This document shows positions 1 to 7,364 of a stretch of 23,446 bases of DNA, one piece after another. The position numbers and the translations under genes are program-made. Position 1 is the first letter of the stretch; each line of letters starts with the position of its first letter. Under the pieces are notes generated by a model. The model was not told the origin of the DNA, did no database searches, and was given only the letters and a program-made list of their open reading frames with translations. Origin of the DNA: RYN-417 sp043743105 (GTDB taxonomy: Bacteria; Patescibacteriota; Saccharimonadia; Saccharimonadales; JACDBH01); the NCBI GenBank assembly GCA_043743105.1, contig JAYTXD010000002.1:1-23446 (forward strand), in the 5' to 3' direction.

Positions 1-278
1 GTAATGTACTTCAGACCACCAAAGATGATCATGATGACTGATACGATACCAACGATCAGAGAGAACAGGTTAATGATGCTGTGTAAAATATCGTTAATAC
101 GCTGCTGAGCCTGTGCATCCGTAATGCCGCCACTGTTACAATCGGTATTAACGTTAAGGTTAGCACCGGCGCATAAGTTCTGCTGAATGCCTTCGGCTGC
201 ATACGCCCCACCTACAAATGCGAGGGGAGTAATCGATGCAACAGCGATTGAAATTGTGAGCAATATTTTCTTTAGCAT
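1..278 (-). CDS. T4SS pilin-like protein, partial (3' end beyond window)
   Basis: The ATG is at 276-278 on the minus strand and the frame stays open to the window edge, giving about 92 residues. It starts MLKKILLTISIAVASITPLA, a signal peptide ending near AYA-AEG. A short region with two cysteines (NLCAG and TDCNSG) follows, then the first membrane helix (INLFSLIVGIVSVIMIIFGGLKYI). The second helix would lie outside the window. Layout, cysteine spacing and the GG-[FLI]-[RK]-Y motif at the end of helix 1 match the next gene, so it is a paralogue in a VirB2/TrbC-like pilin array. An AGGA about 11 bases upstream may be the ribosome site. It lies only 23 bases after the stop of the previous pilin gene, so it is probably cotranscribed with it. 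Confidence 0.8.
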   Translation of the reverse strand, partial: MLKKILLTISIAVASITPLAFVGGAYAAEGIQQNLCAGANLNVNTDCNSGGITDAQAQQRINDILHSIINLFSLIVGIVSVIMIIFGGLKYI

Positions 279-301
279 AGAATGTTAGTTCCTAATTTAG
301 C

Positions 302-718
302 TTAAGCGCTGATTGCTTTTGCAAGAACAAAGCGGACGATGATCTGAGCAAGGGCAACAATGACAAGGCCAATAACAGCGTAGAGAATGGTGTTTTTAGC
401 GTTGCCAACATTACCGTCATTACCACCAGAGGTAATGTAACGGAAACCACCAACAATGATCATAAGTACCGCTACGACACCAACGACGAGTGAGAAGATA
501 TTTATAATGTTCTTGATAAGACCGTTTGCTTCGGTTGTACCAGTGGTATTAACGGTATTACAGTTTGCAGCTTCTGCGTTTGTGTCGAGACCAACACCAC
601 CACACAAGTTGTTTCTAATATCTGCTTGAGCATGCACCATAACTGGTGCGAGCACTGGTACTGCAAGTAGTAGAGCGCTTGCCGCTACGACTAATGACTG
701 TTTGATTTTTTTAAACAT
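302..718 (-). CDS. T4SS pilin-like protein (VirB2/TrbC-like)
   Basis: This 138-residue exported membrane protein has a signal peptide at 1-30 (cut near VHA-QAD), a short extracytoplasmic loop with C39 and C53, helix 1 at about 71-96 ending GGFRYIT, a small polar turn (SGGNDGNVGNAKNT), and helix 2 at about 110-135 starting ILYAVIGL. This signal-plus-two-helix plan is that of T4SS pilins (VirB2/TrbC superfamily; the T4SS_pilin type common in CPR genomes). Such subunits sit in the membrane and are drawn out into a pilus. An AAGGA lies 10 bases before the ATG, and a good sigma-70-like promoter lies just upstream at 751-779. It is the closest relative in the window of the truncated gene that follows. 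Polymerisation is inferred from the family and cannot be seen in the sequence. Confidence 0.85.
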   Translation of the reverse strand: MFKKIKQSLVVAASALLLAVPVLAPVMVHAQADIRNNLCGGVGLDTNAEAANCNTVNTTGTTEANGLIKNIINIFSLVVGVVAVLMIIVGGFRYITSGGNDGNVGNAKNTILYAVIGLVIVALAQIIVRFVLAKAISA

Positions 719-750
719 TGTGATTATTTCCTTGTTTTAACTTACGTTTA

Positions 751-779
751 TTTATAGCACTGTTAGAGGTCCTATACAA
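751..779 (-). promoter_or_regulatory. Sigma-70-like promoter for the 138-residue pilin gene
   Basis: Read on the minus strand, a -35 element TTGTAT (774-779) and a -10 element TATAAA (751-756) are separated by exactly 17 bases. The predicted start, near 744, gives a leader of about 25 bases that contains the AAGGA ribosome site. This is the only sizeable gap (99 bases) inside the pilin array, so the last two pilins probably have their own transcription start and could be made at a different level from the five upstream genes. Confidence 0.6.
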
Positions 780-817
780 GTGCTTATGTTTATTGGACAT
801 ATAGCTACTGTACTTGA

Positions 818-1306
818 TTAAACACCATTTCCTGAAGGTGGGCCAGGATTTTCTTGGACCGCTGGGGTAGGGCTGCTAGTACTAGTTGCCTTATTCAGCG
901 TAAACCGCACAATGACCTGCGCCATAGCAACCACCACAAGCCCTATAACAGCATAGAGAATGGTGTTTTTAGCGCTCCCAACCTTGGCACTGTCGCCTCC
1001 TGATGTAACATATCGAAAGCCCCCAAACACAACTACAATGGTCGCCGTGACTCCTACGACCCAAGAGAGTACGTTTACGGCAAGTTTTATAGCACCCTGC
1101 ACACTACCACTACCAGTAGGCTCGCTGCAAGGGTCTGCAGCTGCTGAATCACTACTGGTCTGACCAATACCTGCACATACATCATCGGCGGGGGTGCAAC
1201 TCGATGTATCAGCTGGGGCACAGGCAGCTTTAACCGTCTGTCCGAGCAATCCGAGTACTGTCAGGGAAGTGAATACGGCGATAAGCACGAGAGATAGTTT
1301 TTTCAT
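818..1306 (-). CDS. T4SS pilin-like protein with Pro/Ser tail
   Basis: This 162-residue pilin paralogue has a signal peptide at about 1-28 (QTVKAACA), a cysteine-rich extracytoplasmic loop (C29, C37, C44, C60), helix 1 near 74-100 ending GGFRYVTSGGD, and helix 2 near 115-136 (NTILYAVIGLVVVAMAQ). The core from helix 1 to helix 2 is nearly the same as in the neighbouring 138-residue pilin. Unlike its relatives it ends in a 22-residue low-complexity tail rich in Ser, Thr, Pro and Gly. AAGGA lies 6 bases before the ATG, a strong ribosome site. It starts 9 bases after the stop of the preceding pilin gene and is followed by a 99-base gap holding a new promoter. The four loop cysteines could form disulfides outside the cell. 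Confidence 0.83.
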   Translation of the reverse strand: MKKLSLVLIAVFTSLTVLGLLGQTVKAACAPADTSSCTPADDVCAGIGQTSSDSAAADPCSEPTGSGSVQGAIKLAVNVLSWVVGVTATIVVVFGGFRYVTSGGDSAKVGSAKNTILYAVIGLVVVAMAQVIVRFTLNKATSTSSPTPAVQENPGPPSGNGV

Positions 1307-1315
1307 ATAATTCCT

Positions 1316-1744
1316 TTATTTTACTTTATTAACGATAAATAATATGATCCCGCGCGCAGATACTGAAACTACCAAACCTATAACAGCATACAAGATAGTG
1401 TCTTTAGCACTCGCAACTTTGCCAGGATCACCCGTAGATACAACATATTTAATTCCACCCAGTATTATGATAATAATACTCGCTACACCTGTGAGGAAGG
1501 TGATGAGATTGATCGCTTTCATCAAAATACCACCACTCCCGGTAATAGTATTCCTGCCCGACGTATCAGCACATACAGCCGTGTTAGTAGTGTCTGTAAC
1601 TCCTGGTTCACCAGTTGTAGCGTTTGGCTCGATGGCTGAATGGCATATACCCTTAAACGCACCAATGACTTCCGCATATACCTTAGGAGCGGTAAACACA
1701 GCCAAACAAATAGGCAAGAGCAGTATAAAAAGATAGCGTTTCAT
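1316..1744 (-). CDS. T4SS pilin-like protein
   Basis: The product is 142 residues: a signal peptide at 1-24 (cut near VYA-EVI), an extracytoplasmic loop with ICHS and VCAD cysteines and a Thr/Gly-rich stretch, helix 1 (INLITFLTGVASIIIIILGG) ending IKYVVSTGD, and helix 2 (DTILYAVIGLVVSVSARGI). It belongs to the same VirB2/TrbC-like family as its neighbours. Its ATG overlaps the stop of the upstream 94-residue gene as TAATG, and AGGG lies about 9 bases before it, so translation is probably coupled. An Arg inside helix 2 (VSARGII) is unusual and sits where its paralogues have AQ. Confidence 0.83.
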   Translation of the reverse strand: MKRYLFILLLPICLAVFTAPKVYAEVIGAFKGICHSAIEPNATTGEPGVTDTTNTAVCADTSGRNTITGSGGILMKAINLITFLTGVASIIIIILGGIKYVVSTGDPGKVASAKDTILYAVIGLVVSVSARGIILFIVNKVK

Positions 1745-2028
1745 TATCTGACCCTACTAAACACGAATGTCACTATCCCATAGCCGGACATAGCAATAAC
1801 CAAACCAACGATGGCATACAAGATAGTATTCTTCGCTTTCTTTATATTTTCTGCATCTCCATGGGAAATTACATAACGGAATGCAGCAACACTTATAAAA
1901 AGCAGGGCAATGATACCAGCAAGCGCGAATATAAAGTGAAGTACGGACTGGACTGTGCCGCTTGTGAGGCTAGAGTCGGGGAGGGTGTCCGGTTTTGTGA
2001 TGAGTGCTAATGGGGTAAATATATTCAT
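1744..2028 (-). CDS. Short two-helix T4SS pilin-like protein lacking a clear signal peptide
   Basis: This 94-residue protein has two helices: VLHFIFALAGIIALLFISVAAF, ending RYVISHGD, and NTILYAIVGLVIAMSGYGIV. The pilin core is conserved, but the N-terminal 27 residues (MNIFTPLALITKPDTLPDSS...) do not form a cleavable signal peptide and there is no cysteine loop. The two helices may insert directly, and the subunit might serve as a minor or cap-like pilin, though that is inference. There is no convincing Shine-Dalgarno sequence before the ATG. The start overlaps the previous stop (TAATG), so translation probably depends on coupling with the upstream gene. Confidence 0.78.
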   Translation of the reverse strand: MNIFTPLALITKPDTLPDSSLTSGTVQSVLHFIFALAGIIALLFISVAAFRYVISHGDAENIKKAKNTILYAIVGLVIAMSGYGIVTFVFSRVR

Positions 2029-2513
2029 TATTTTTGTAGCAGATGAGCGCCGAAGTTAACACTTGCGGCAGCTATTATAGTTATGACTATCCCGATAAAT
2101 GCATTGATGATGGTTTGCCGTGCACCTTTGGTAGCATCAGGATTTCCTTGGCTAGTAATATACTTTATTCCGCCAAATATCACCATAAACAGTGCAGCTA
2201 TACCACCAATGCGTAACAGCATACCGATGATTGCAAGCGCAATAAGCCAAATATCTATGAGTTGCATGCCACCTCCATCTTTCTCGGTAAACTGGGGTGT
2301 ACACACGCTTAAAATAGTGTCAGAGTTTTCTAATTTCAACTGTTTTCCGCTTTTCAAGTACTCATACCAGTGAGGCATACCTAAGAATAAATCACTATCC
2401 CCTACAGTAGGGTCGCAAGAAACAACTCCGTTAGCCGCATTAGCAGTTGTCGGTAACAGAATAATTGCTAATAAAGACACGACAGTAACTAAGCTCAGTA
2501 GTCTTTTCATCAT
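2028..2513 (-). CDS. T4SS pilin-like protein with enlarged ectodomain
   Basis: I place the start at the ATG ending at 2513, not at the in-frame codon at 2540. It forms a TAATG overlap with the upstream stop and has a perfect AGGAGG 9 bases before it, encoded within the last codons of the upstream gene. The 161-residue product has a signal peptide at 1-26 (cut near ANA-ANG) and a loop of about 60 residues with two cysteines (VSCDP, SVCTP). A hydrophobic stretch follows (LIDIWLIALAIIGMLLRIGGIAALFMVIFGGIKYITSQGN), then the second helix (TIINAFIGIVITIIAAASV). The first hydrophobic region is about twice the usual length and may hold two segments. It is more divergent than the 138- and 162-residue pilins but has the same GG-[IF]-[KR]-Y-[IV] turn. 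Confidence 0.8.
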   Translation of the reverse strand: MMKRLLSLVTVVSLLAIILLPTTANAANGVVSCDPTVGDSDLFLGMPHWYEYLKSGKQLKLENSDTILSVCTPQFTEKDGGGMQLIDIWLIALAIIGMLLRIGGIAALFMVIFGGIKYITSQGNPDATKGARQTIINAFIGIVITIIAAASVNFGAHLLQK

Positions 2514-3004
2514 TAGAACACTCCTCCTGGTACAACCCATTGCAAGAACGCGTAGATAAATACGAAGGCTACAAGCGCAATGACGGCATTGATTAATCGG
2601 GTCTTCGATGCCTGAACTGCTTGGGGATTATCGCGTGAGGTCATGTACTGCAAGCCTGCGATAATAATGACTATAGTAATGACTACTCCCACTCCGGCCG
2701 ACAAAAAGTTAACGACGAGCTGAATGTCCTTATTAATGCAGTTATCATTTCCTGATGTGCCGCAGTCTCCGGCAGGGTTGGTCATAAAGGTATCCTTACT
2801 TGTCGTGTCTTGCGATCTAGTAACACCATTGTGGCCTGCGCACTGCCTGTCCGCCTCATTGGGCTGCCCTATAGGAGTTATTATCACCGTACCATCGCTA
2901 CAAGTCGTACTGTTGCCCGCATGTACAGTAACTGGTAAGACCGCAATAAATGAAAAAGAGATGAATAGCAAGGCAAGTAGATTTTGTAGTGATTTTCGTT
3001 TCAT
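2513..3004 (-). CDS. T4SS pilin-like protein, first gene of the minus-strand array
   Basis: I choose the ATG ending at 3004 (MKRKSLQNLL...) because GGGAG lies 6 bases upstream and a clean signal peptide follows. The longer frame from 3055 would add 17 residues with no export logic. The product is 163 residues: signal peptide at about 1-29 (cut near VHA-GNS), a hydrophilic region of about 70 residues with four cysteines, helix 1 (VVNFLSAGVGVVITIVIIIAGLQYMTSRDN) and helix 2 (LINAVIALVAFVFIYAFLQWVV). It has the two-helix layout of VirB2/TrbC-like pilins but little direct identity to its neighbours. As the promoter-proximal gene it may be the most highly made of the set, though that is inference. 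Confidence 0.8.
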   Translation of the reverse strand: MKRKSLQNLLALLFISFSFIAVLPVTVHAGNSTTCSDGTVIITPIGQPNEADRQCAGHNGVTRSQDTTSKDTFMTNPAGDCGTSGNDNCINKDIQLVVNFLSAGVGVVITIVIIIAGLQYMTSRDNPQAVQASKTRLINAVIALVAFVFIYAFLQWVVPGGVF

Positions 3005-3112
3005 AATATGCTCCCATATTAAGGTATATTGCGATATAAAACTAGGCCGTTTCATTCAATATGCAGTCTTTCATTGCTCAAGAAATTTTGCTACTATAAC
3101 ACTTAGGAAATT
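3005..3112. promoter_or_regulatory. Divergent intergenic region between pilin and channel genes
   Basis: This 108-base AT-rich spacer separates the minus-strand pilin array from the plus-strand secretion genes, so promoters for both must lie here or overlap. On the plus strand, TTGCTC (3074-3079) and TATAAC (3095-3100) form a weak pair with a 15-base spacer, followed by AGGA at 3105-3108. On the minus strand, TTGAAT and an AT-rich TTATAT stand about 14-15 bases apart, which is also weak. No clear operator repeat is seen. Confidence 0.4.
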
Positions 3113-3592
3113 ATGATGGGCTTATTTAGGAAAAAAACAGATCTTGTATACTCTACGCCTTCACCTCGGAATCTTAAACGAGTACTTGTCATTATCGCTA
3201 TCATCATTATTGCCATGTCGGTCATAAGTTTTGCTATAAAAACCCAAAAACGCAGCTCCTTTCAAACCGCCAGCCTTTCTTTCTTTAAGCTAGTTCAGAG
3301 TGGTGACGCAACTGGTTCATATGAGTACTTAGCGCCTGGGACGAAGCTATCGACAACAAAAACTAATTGGCAGAGCAGGGTGACAACGATTCAGCGCGTC
3401 TTTAAGGGTCAGACACCAAAATTTACGAGCGAGACGATAATTACTTCACCTTCAACAAAAAAAGAAGAAGGCCATTTAGATATCTACACTGTTAAAGGCA
3501 GTGATGGCACATATAAGATTGAGATGTTAATGACCAACGAAGCCCCTACCAAAGTCCTTAATTTCAACAGTAGACGGACCGGGACGAACTAA
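3113..3592 (+). CDS. Single-pass membrane protein with VirB8-like topology, function unknown
   Basis: The 159-residue protein starts with a basic cytoplasmic segment (FRKKTD...RNLKR), then one membrane helix at about 25-43 (VLVIIAIIIIAMSVISFAI), then an extracellular domain of about 115 residues. The start SFFKLVQSGDATGSYEYLAPGTK resembles the opening helices of NTF2-like folds, in which residues set a small alpha+beta cup. A short cytoplasmic tail, one helix and an NTF2-like ectodomain is the plan of VirB8, an assembly factor linking T4SS parts. Position beside the VirB6-like gene fits this, but no diagnostic motif confirms it. Two ATGs stand in tandem (3113 and 3116), and AGGA at 3105-3108 is better placed for the second. 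Its stop overlaps the next start (TAATG). Confidence 0.72.
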   Translation: MMGLFRKKTDLVYSTPSPRNLKRVLVIIAIIIIAMSVISFAIKTQKRSSFQTASLSFFKLVQSGDATGSYEYLAPGTKLSTTKTNWQSRVTTIQRVFKGQTPKFTSETIITSPSTKKEEGHLDIYTVKGSDGTYKIEMLMTNEAPTKVLNFNSRRTGTN

Positions 3593-6500
3593 TGCGTAAA
3601 TCAGAAGCAACTTTTACTAGGCTGCTTGGCTTAAGACTTATGTGCTATGTCTTTGCCATTGCTACCCTAAGCTCATCTTTATTGATGCTTTTTCCTCCGG
3701 CATCAACCTCTGCCGTACCGCCTGCAAGCGGGAAGACAGTTATAAGCTATGATACTCCGCTCAATGAAATTGAATGTAAGGCTACATTAATGCCTGCAAA
3801 TACAGAGTATGGGTGGCTTCCTGTGCCGGAGTACAGTGGAGAGTTACCTCCGCTAAATAGTGGTGAAAATTACGACCCTTCAAGTCTCGGCAAGGATCCA
3901 GACTATAAAGCAACGGCAATTGCTTCGAACAAGTTTGATTATAGGGATCCTTCTAAAAATACAACCGCAATGATCACTATAAATATGATTGGAATTGATG
4001 GGAACAATAACGATGAATGCTCAAAAAGTTTACAGTTTATACAGAGCACCGGTTCAGATAAAAAGATATTTTATGGTCTCTGGTTCTCAGTGTCTGATTA
4101 TGGCACTGCTGCTCAGATCTATGACTATCAAGAGTTAATCAAAGCCACACTCAACCCAACTACGAAGATTATCAGCTTCAAAAGCATAAATTACGTCCAC
4201 GTAGGAACGGGTGATCGCATTAGTAGTGCAGCACTTCGTGCATTCGATCTAAAGGTGGACGGAGATACAGTACTACCTGGAGCGGGTGATACAACGACTG
4301 GCCCATGCGAAAGTGCTTCGTCGCATGCACAATATGAATCGTGCATAGACGCCTTCTATGCTCATTTCGTGGATTTTGCGACCATATCCTACAAAGGTGA
4401 AATATATACACTAGAGAAGTGGGGCGGCGAACCTTCACTAACGTACTACCTTTCGGCATCGCCGCAGAATGCCGACCGAGTCACGTACAATATCAATAAA
4501 CCCACTCAACGACCAAATTTCAAACTTAATGCACAGGACAATGATAAAGGCTTTGACCTGATTGCCGACGGCGATGTCGACGCGACCACAAAAATAACGC
4601 AGATCTTCCACACGTTAGAAAGATTAAATTCTAGAGATCCGAAACTTGGTAGTAATGGCACGGCTACACTTAAATTCACAGATTACGATTATAACGGCAA
4701 TCCAGGCGTTAGTCCTGACGGTACTTCCGCAAATGATGCCCCGACGTCAGTAAGCCATATAGAGAACTTGGCGATTGTCGCAGCGTATTATCCTAAGACA
4801 AATACGGTACGGACACTTGTTACACTGGGCGGTACCAATGAACAAAGATTTATTGGTAGGTATCCGCTCGATACAGCTACGCCACCCAATCCGCTTAGAT
4901 ACGTAACTGGTAATATAGAGGGCTGTACTGTTAACGGTACAAATTTTATATTTGGTACAAGCCCCGCAAGTGCCCCTGTTAACAGCGTCCAGCCAGCCGA
5001 ATGGCATTATCTTGATGGAAACTGCCAGCAGCCATCTCCCGACGGCGTAGCCAATATCCGCATACGTGTACTTGCCGGCGACCCTCCGGCGATTCCAGTT
5101 CCGAGTGCTGACGGCAGTCCACCACCCGTTATTGATCTAAACTGTGACTGGTCAATCAACCCGCTAACGTGGCTCATGTGTCCTATGATCGAGCTCGCAT
5201 CGAGCTTGATAAACACACTTGATACTGAGATTAGGAATCAGTTAACAATACCTATTGCCGATAACCTAGAAACGGGTGTTAAATCTGCTTTTACAACAGG
5301 TGGTTCTGACCACGCTACAGGCAATGCGCTTTACCTTGCATGGTCATCTATGCGCACGATCGCACTATCGCTTCTGGTTATTATCGCTCTTGTTATGGTT
5401 ATTTCTCAAGCACTGTCTGTTGGACCATTTGATGCCTACACAGTAAAAAAAGTACTGCCTCGAATTGTAGTAGCAGTCATAGCTATCACACTTTCGTGGC
5501 AAATAGCAAAGATATTAATAGGTTTTTCGAACGACCTCGGGCAAGGTATTAGCACTATAATTAATGCGCCATTTACAGATACAAATGCTGGGCTCAAGAT
5601 GCCAACTATAAGTACAGGTGGCAGCAGTCTGGGAGCTGTATCGTTACTTGTTGCTTTAAAGGGCGGACTCGATATCTTTGGTCTACTAAGTTTTGCTCTT
5701 GTCGGAGTAGTGAGCGTCATTATCGCCTTCGGGGTTATTGCCTTCCGAAATATATTAGTCATAACTCTGGTGATACTTGCGCCGGTAGCTATTATTTCAT
5801 GGATATTACCTAATACTCAGAAAGCCTGGAAGTTCTGGAAAGATAACTTCAGTGCGGTTTTACTCGCCTTCCCAATTATAGTTGCATTCATTACGGCAGG
5901 TCGCGTCTTTGCCATCATCACAGAAAACAGTGGTGGTTCTGCCGGAATATTTAAGAGTATCATCATCTTCATTGCATATTTTGGGCCGTATTTTGCACTA
6001 CCTATGGCGTTCCGTCTTGCTGGGGGCGCCATTGCTTCCATTGGTGGCATGGCAAACGACCGTAGCAAAGGCTTCTTCGACAAACGGCGCAAATTCCGAG
6101 GCGATCGTAAAAAGAGCCGCTCCGAAGCACGCAGAGAACGATTTAAAGGTGGTAATACATTCCGAGCTGCTCCAGAAGGCTCACTGAGGTCTAAGTTTAA
6201 TAAAGGCTCTGTTTATGCTACGAATCTTAAGAAAGCAGGGCTCCGTCCGTCGCAAATGCGTGCCAACATGTCAAGCGCACTTGCTACGCACGAGCACGAC
6301 GAAGCAACCAAGTTTATGAAAGAGAACCACGATTTCCAGTCATTCTCAGCCGATGACGATAAGCTCAAAGCAGGTGTTATGGGTGAAACATTTGACCAAG
6401 TCAAGGATGCTCTTACAAAAATCGATGCGGAGAATGTGGCCAAAGGTGGCTCAGCACGATTTGGTAATGCAGCTACCCTCGACACAGCAGCAGCAGAAAT

Positions 6501-7275
6501 TATGCGTGCCAAGAAAGCTACCAATGGTGAAGTATTTAAGAAAGCTGCGGTACGCGCTATGGCGCCTACAGGTACCGCCTTCAAGGATGCAGGTGACATG
6601 ATGAAGTTTATCAACGAAGCTTACGGCAGTGATCGCTCAGGTGCAGGCAAAGCCCTCGCCGAAATGCGCAGTGCTTCTATGTCGGCAGGGCGTGCAGACC
6701 TAGGTGGCGCGGGCTACGGCGTTACAGCGGGTGCATTGCAGTCAACTTATGAAGCGGGCAACAGCGCAGCTTCTATACAGGCTGCAACAGCAGATATCGT
6801 TAAGGATGTTTACAATACACAAGGTGCAAATGTTATATCCCACCCAAGCATGAAGAAGTCTTCTGTTGAGAATCTAGTACCGGAAATCCAAAAACGTCTT
6901 ACCGATGCTTATCTGCTTGGTGATGAGGAATATACACGCGAACTTGCACGCACGGCAAACCTTTACGACACCATGTCTGCTAGCTCACCACAAAATGCCG
7001 ATGTATTGCGTAAATCACTTATGACCTTCAACCCTGGTGCCGCAACTGGTCGAGTAGTAGGTGGTGGGCTTGGTCCTGCCAACCCACTCATGCCTAACGG
7101 TAATGATCGTACTATCCAACAGGAGATTGAATATGAGCGAGGTAATCCGAAGTTCCAAGAAGTTCGTCGCGAACTTACAGCCCAACAGCAAGCCGCTGGT
7201 CAGACGGGTGGTGGCCAGCAAAATACTATCGGCCTCAATACTGGTGTTGGTGGTGGAACCGGTACCACCATCTAA
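3592..7275 (+). CDS. VirB6/TrbL-like polytopic T4SS channel protein with giant ectodomain and cytosolic tail
   Basis: This 1227-residue membrane protein is probably the inner channel component. It has a signal-like hydrophobic segment at about 12-41, then about 480 residues of hydrophilic, Asn/Thr/Asp-rich sequence expected outside the cell, then a CDW...PLTWLMCP motif near 520. A membrane block follows at about 582-815, with roughly six helices (MRTIALSLLVIIALVMV..., IVVAVIAITLSW..., LLSFALVGVVSVIIAFGV..., NILVITLVILAPVAIISW, VLLAFPIIVAFITAGR, IIIFIAYFGPYFALPMAF). A strongly basic stop-transfer (FFDKRRKFRGDRKKSRSEARRER) leads into about 380 residues of Ala/Gly/Gln-rich cytosolic tail. VirB6/TrbL proteins share a five-to-six-helix core of similar length, and this one is three to four times longer overall. 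Its ATG overlaps the previous stop (TAATG). Family assignment rests on topology and neighbours. Confidence 0.78.
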   Translation: MRKSEATFTRLLGLRLMCYVFAIATLSSSLLMLFPPASTSAVPPASGKTVISYDTPLNEIECKATLMPANTEYGWLPVPEYSGELPPLNSGENYDPSSLGKDPDYKATAIASNKFDYRDPSKNTTAMITINMIGIDGNNNDECSKSLQFIQSTGSDKKIFYGLWFSVSDYGTAAQIYDYQELIKATLNPTTKIISFKSINYVHVGTGDRISSAALRAFDLKVDGDTVLPGAGDTTTGPCESASSHAQYESCIDAFYAHFVDFATISYKGEIYTLEKWGGEPSLTYYLSASPQNADRVTYNINKPTQRPNFKLNAQDNDKGFDLIADGDVDATTKITQIFHTLERLNSRDPKLGSNGTATLKFTDYDYNGNPGVSPDGTSANDAPTSVSHIENLAIVAAYYPKTNTVRTLVTLGGTNEQRFIGRYPLDTATPPNPLRYVTGNIEGCTVNGTNFIFGTSPASAPVNSVQPAEWHYLDGNCQQPSPDGVANIRIRVLAGDPPAIPVPSADGSPPPVIDLNCDWSINPLTWLMCPMIELASSLINTLDTEIRNQLTIPIADNLETGVKSAFTTGGSDHATGNALYLAWSSMRTIALSLLVIIALVMVISQALSVGPFDAYTVKKVLPRIVVAVIAITLSWQIAKILIGFSNDLGQGISTIINAPFTDTNAGLKMPTISTGGSSLGAVSLLVALKGGLDIFGLLSFALVGVVSVIIAFGVIAFRNILVITLVILAPVAIISWILPNTQKAWKFWKDNFSAVLLAFPIIVAFITAGRVFAIITENSGGSAGIFKSIIIFIAYFGPYFALPMAFRLAGGAIASIGGMANDRSKGFFDKRRKFRGDRKKSRSEARRERFKGGNTFRAAPEGSLRSKFNKGSVYATNLKKAGLRPSQMRANMSSALATHEHDEATKFMKENHDFQSFSADDDKLKAGVMGETFDQVKDALTKIDAENVAKGGSARFGNAATLDTAAAEIMRAKKATNGEVFKKAAVRAMAPTGTAFKDAGDMMKFINEAYGSDRSGAGKALAEMRSASMSAGRADLGGAGYGVTAGALQSTYEAGNSAASIQAATADIVKDVYNTQGANVISHPSMKKSSVENLVPEIQKRLTDAYLLGDEEYTRELARTANLYDTMSASSPQNADVLRKSLMTFNPGAATGRVVGGGLGPANPLMPNGNDRTIQQEIEYERGNPKFQEVRRELTAQQQAAGQTGGGQQNTIGLNTGVGGGTGTTI

Positions 7276-7327
7276 TTACGGGCCTCTTTCACTTCTCTAT
7301 AAATAGGCGAAACAATGCGCCATACTA

Positions 7328-7356
7328 TTGACAAATATACCATTTTGTAGTAGTAT
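7328..7356 (+). promoter_or_regulatory. Near-consensus sigma-70-like promoter giving a leaderless transcript
   Basis: The -35 element TTGACA (7328-7333) is perfect and stands 17 bases from the -10 element TAGTAT (7351-7356). Transcription would normally begin about 7 bases further on, near 7363, yet the ATG of the next gene is at 7365. The message would therefore have essentially no 5' leader and no Shine-Dalgarno, and translation would start in leaderless mode. Spacing and match make this the strongest promoter-like sequence in the window. Confidence 0.7.
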
Positions 7357-7364
7357 CTTAAGTA

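Noticed and set aside
1344..1736. Plus-strand 130-codon frame opposite the 142-residue pilin
   Set aside because: It covers exactly the opposite strand of a well-supported pilin; no promoter, ribosome site or family resemblance.
2514..2540. Upstream start at 2540 for the 161-residue pilin
   Set aside because: It would place nine residues (MGCTRRSVL) before the signal peptide and overlap the previous gene by 28 bases. The ATG ending at 2513 has AGGAGG at the right distance and a TAATG overlap.
2724..3116. Plus-strand 130-codon frame antisense to the first pilin gene
   Set aside because: It lies opposite a protein with a clear signal peptide and two helices, has no ribosome site, and its product looks like a mirror of hydrophobic codons. 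Treated as a shadow.
6213..6614. Minus-strand 133-codon frame inside the VirB6-like gene
   Set aside because: An Ala/Ser-rich composition is expected from the reverse of an Ala/Gly/Lys-rich coding region; no ribosome site or neighbours on that strand.
7306..7323. Small hairpin GGCG-loop-CGCC as terminator of the VirB6-like gene
   Set aside because: The stem is only four bases and no T-run follows.
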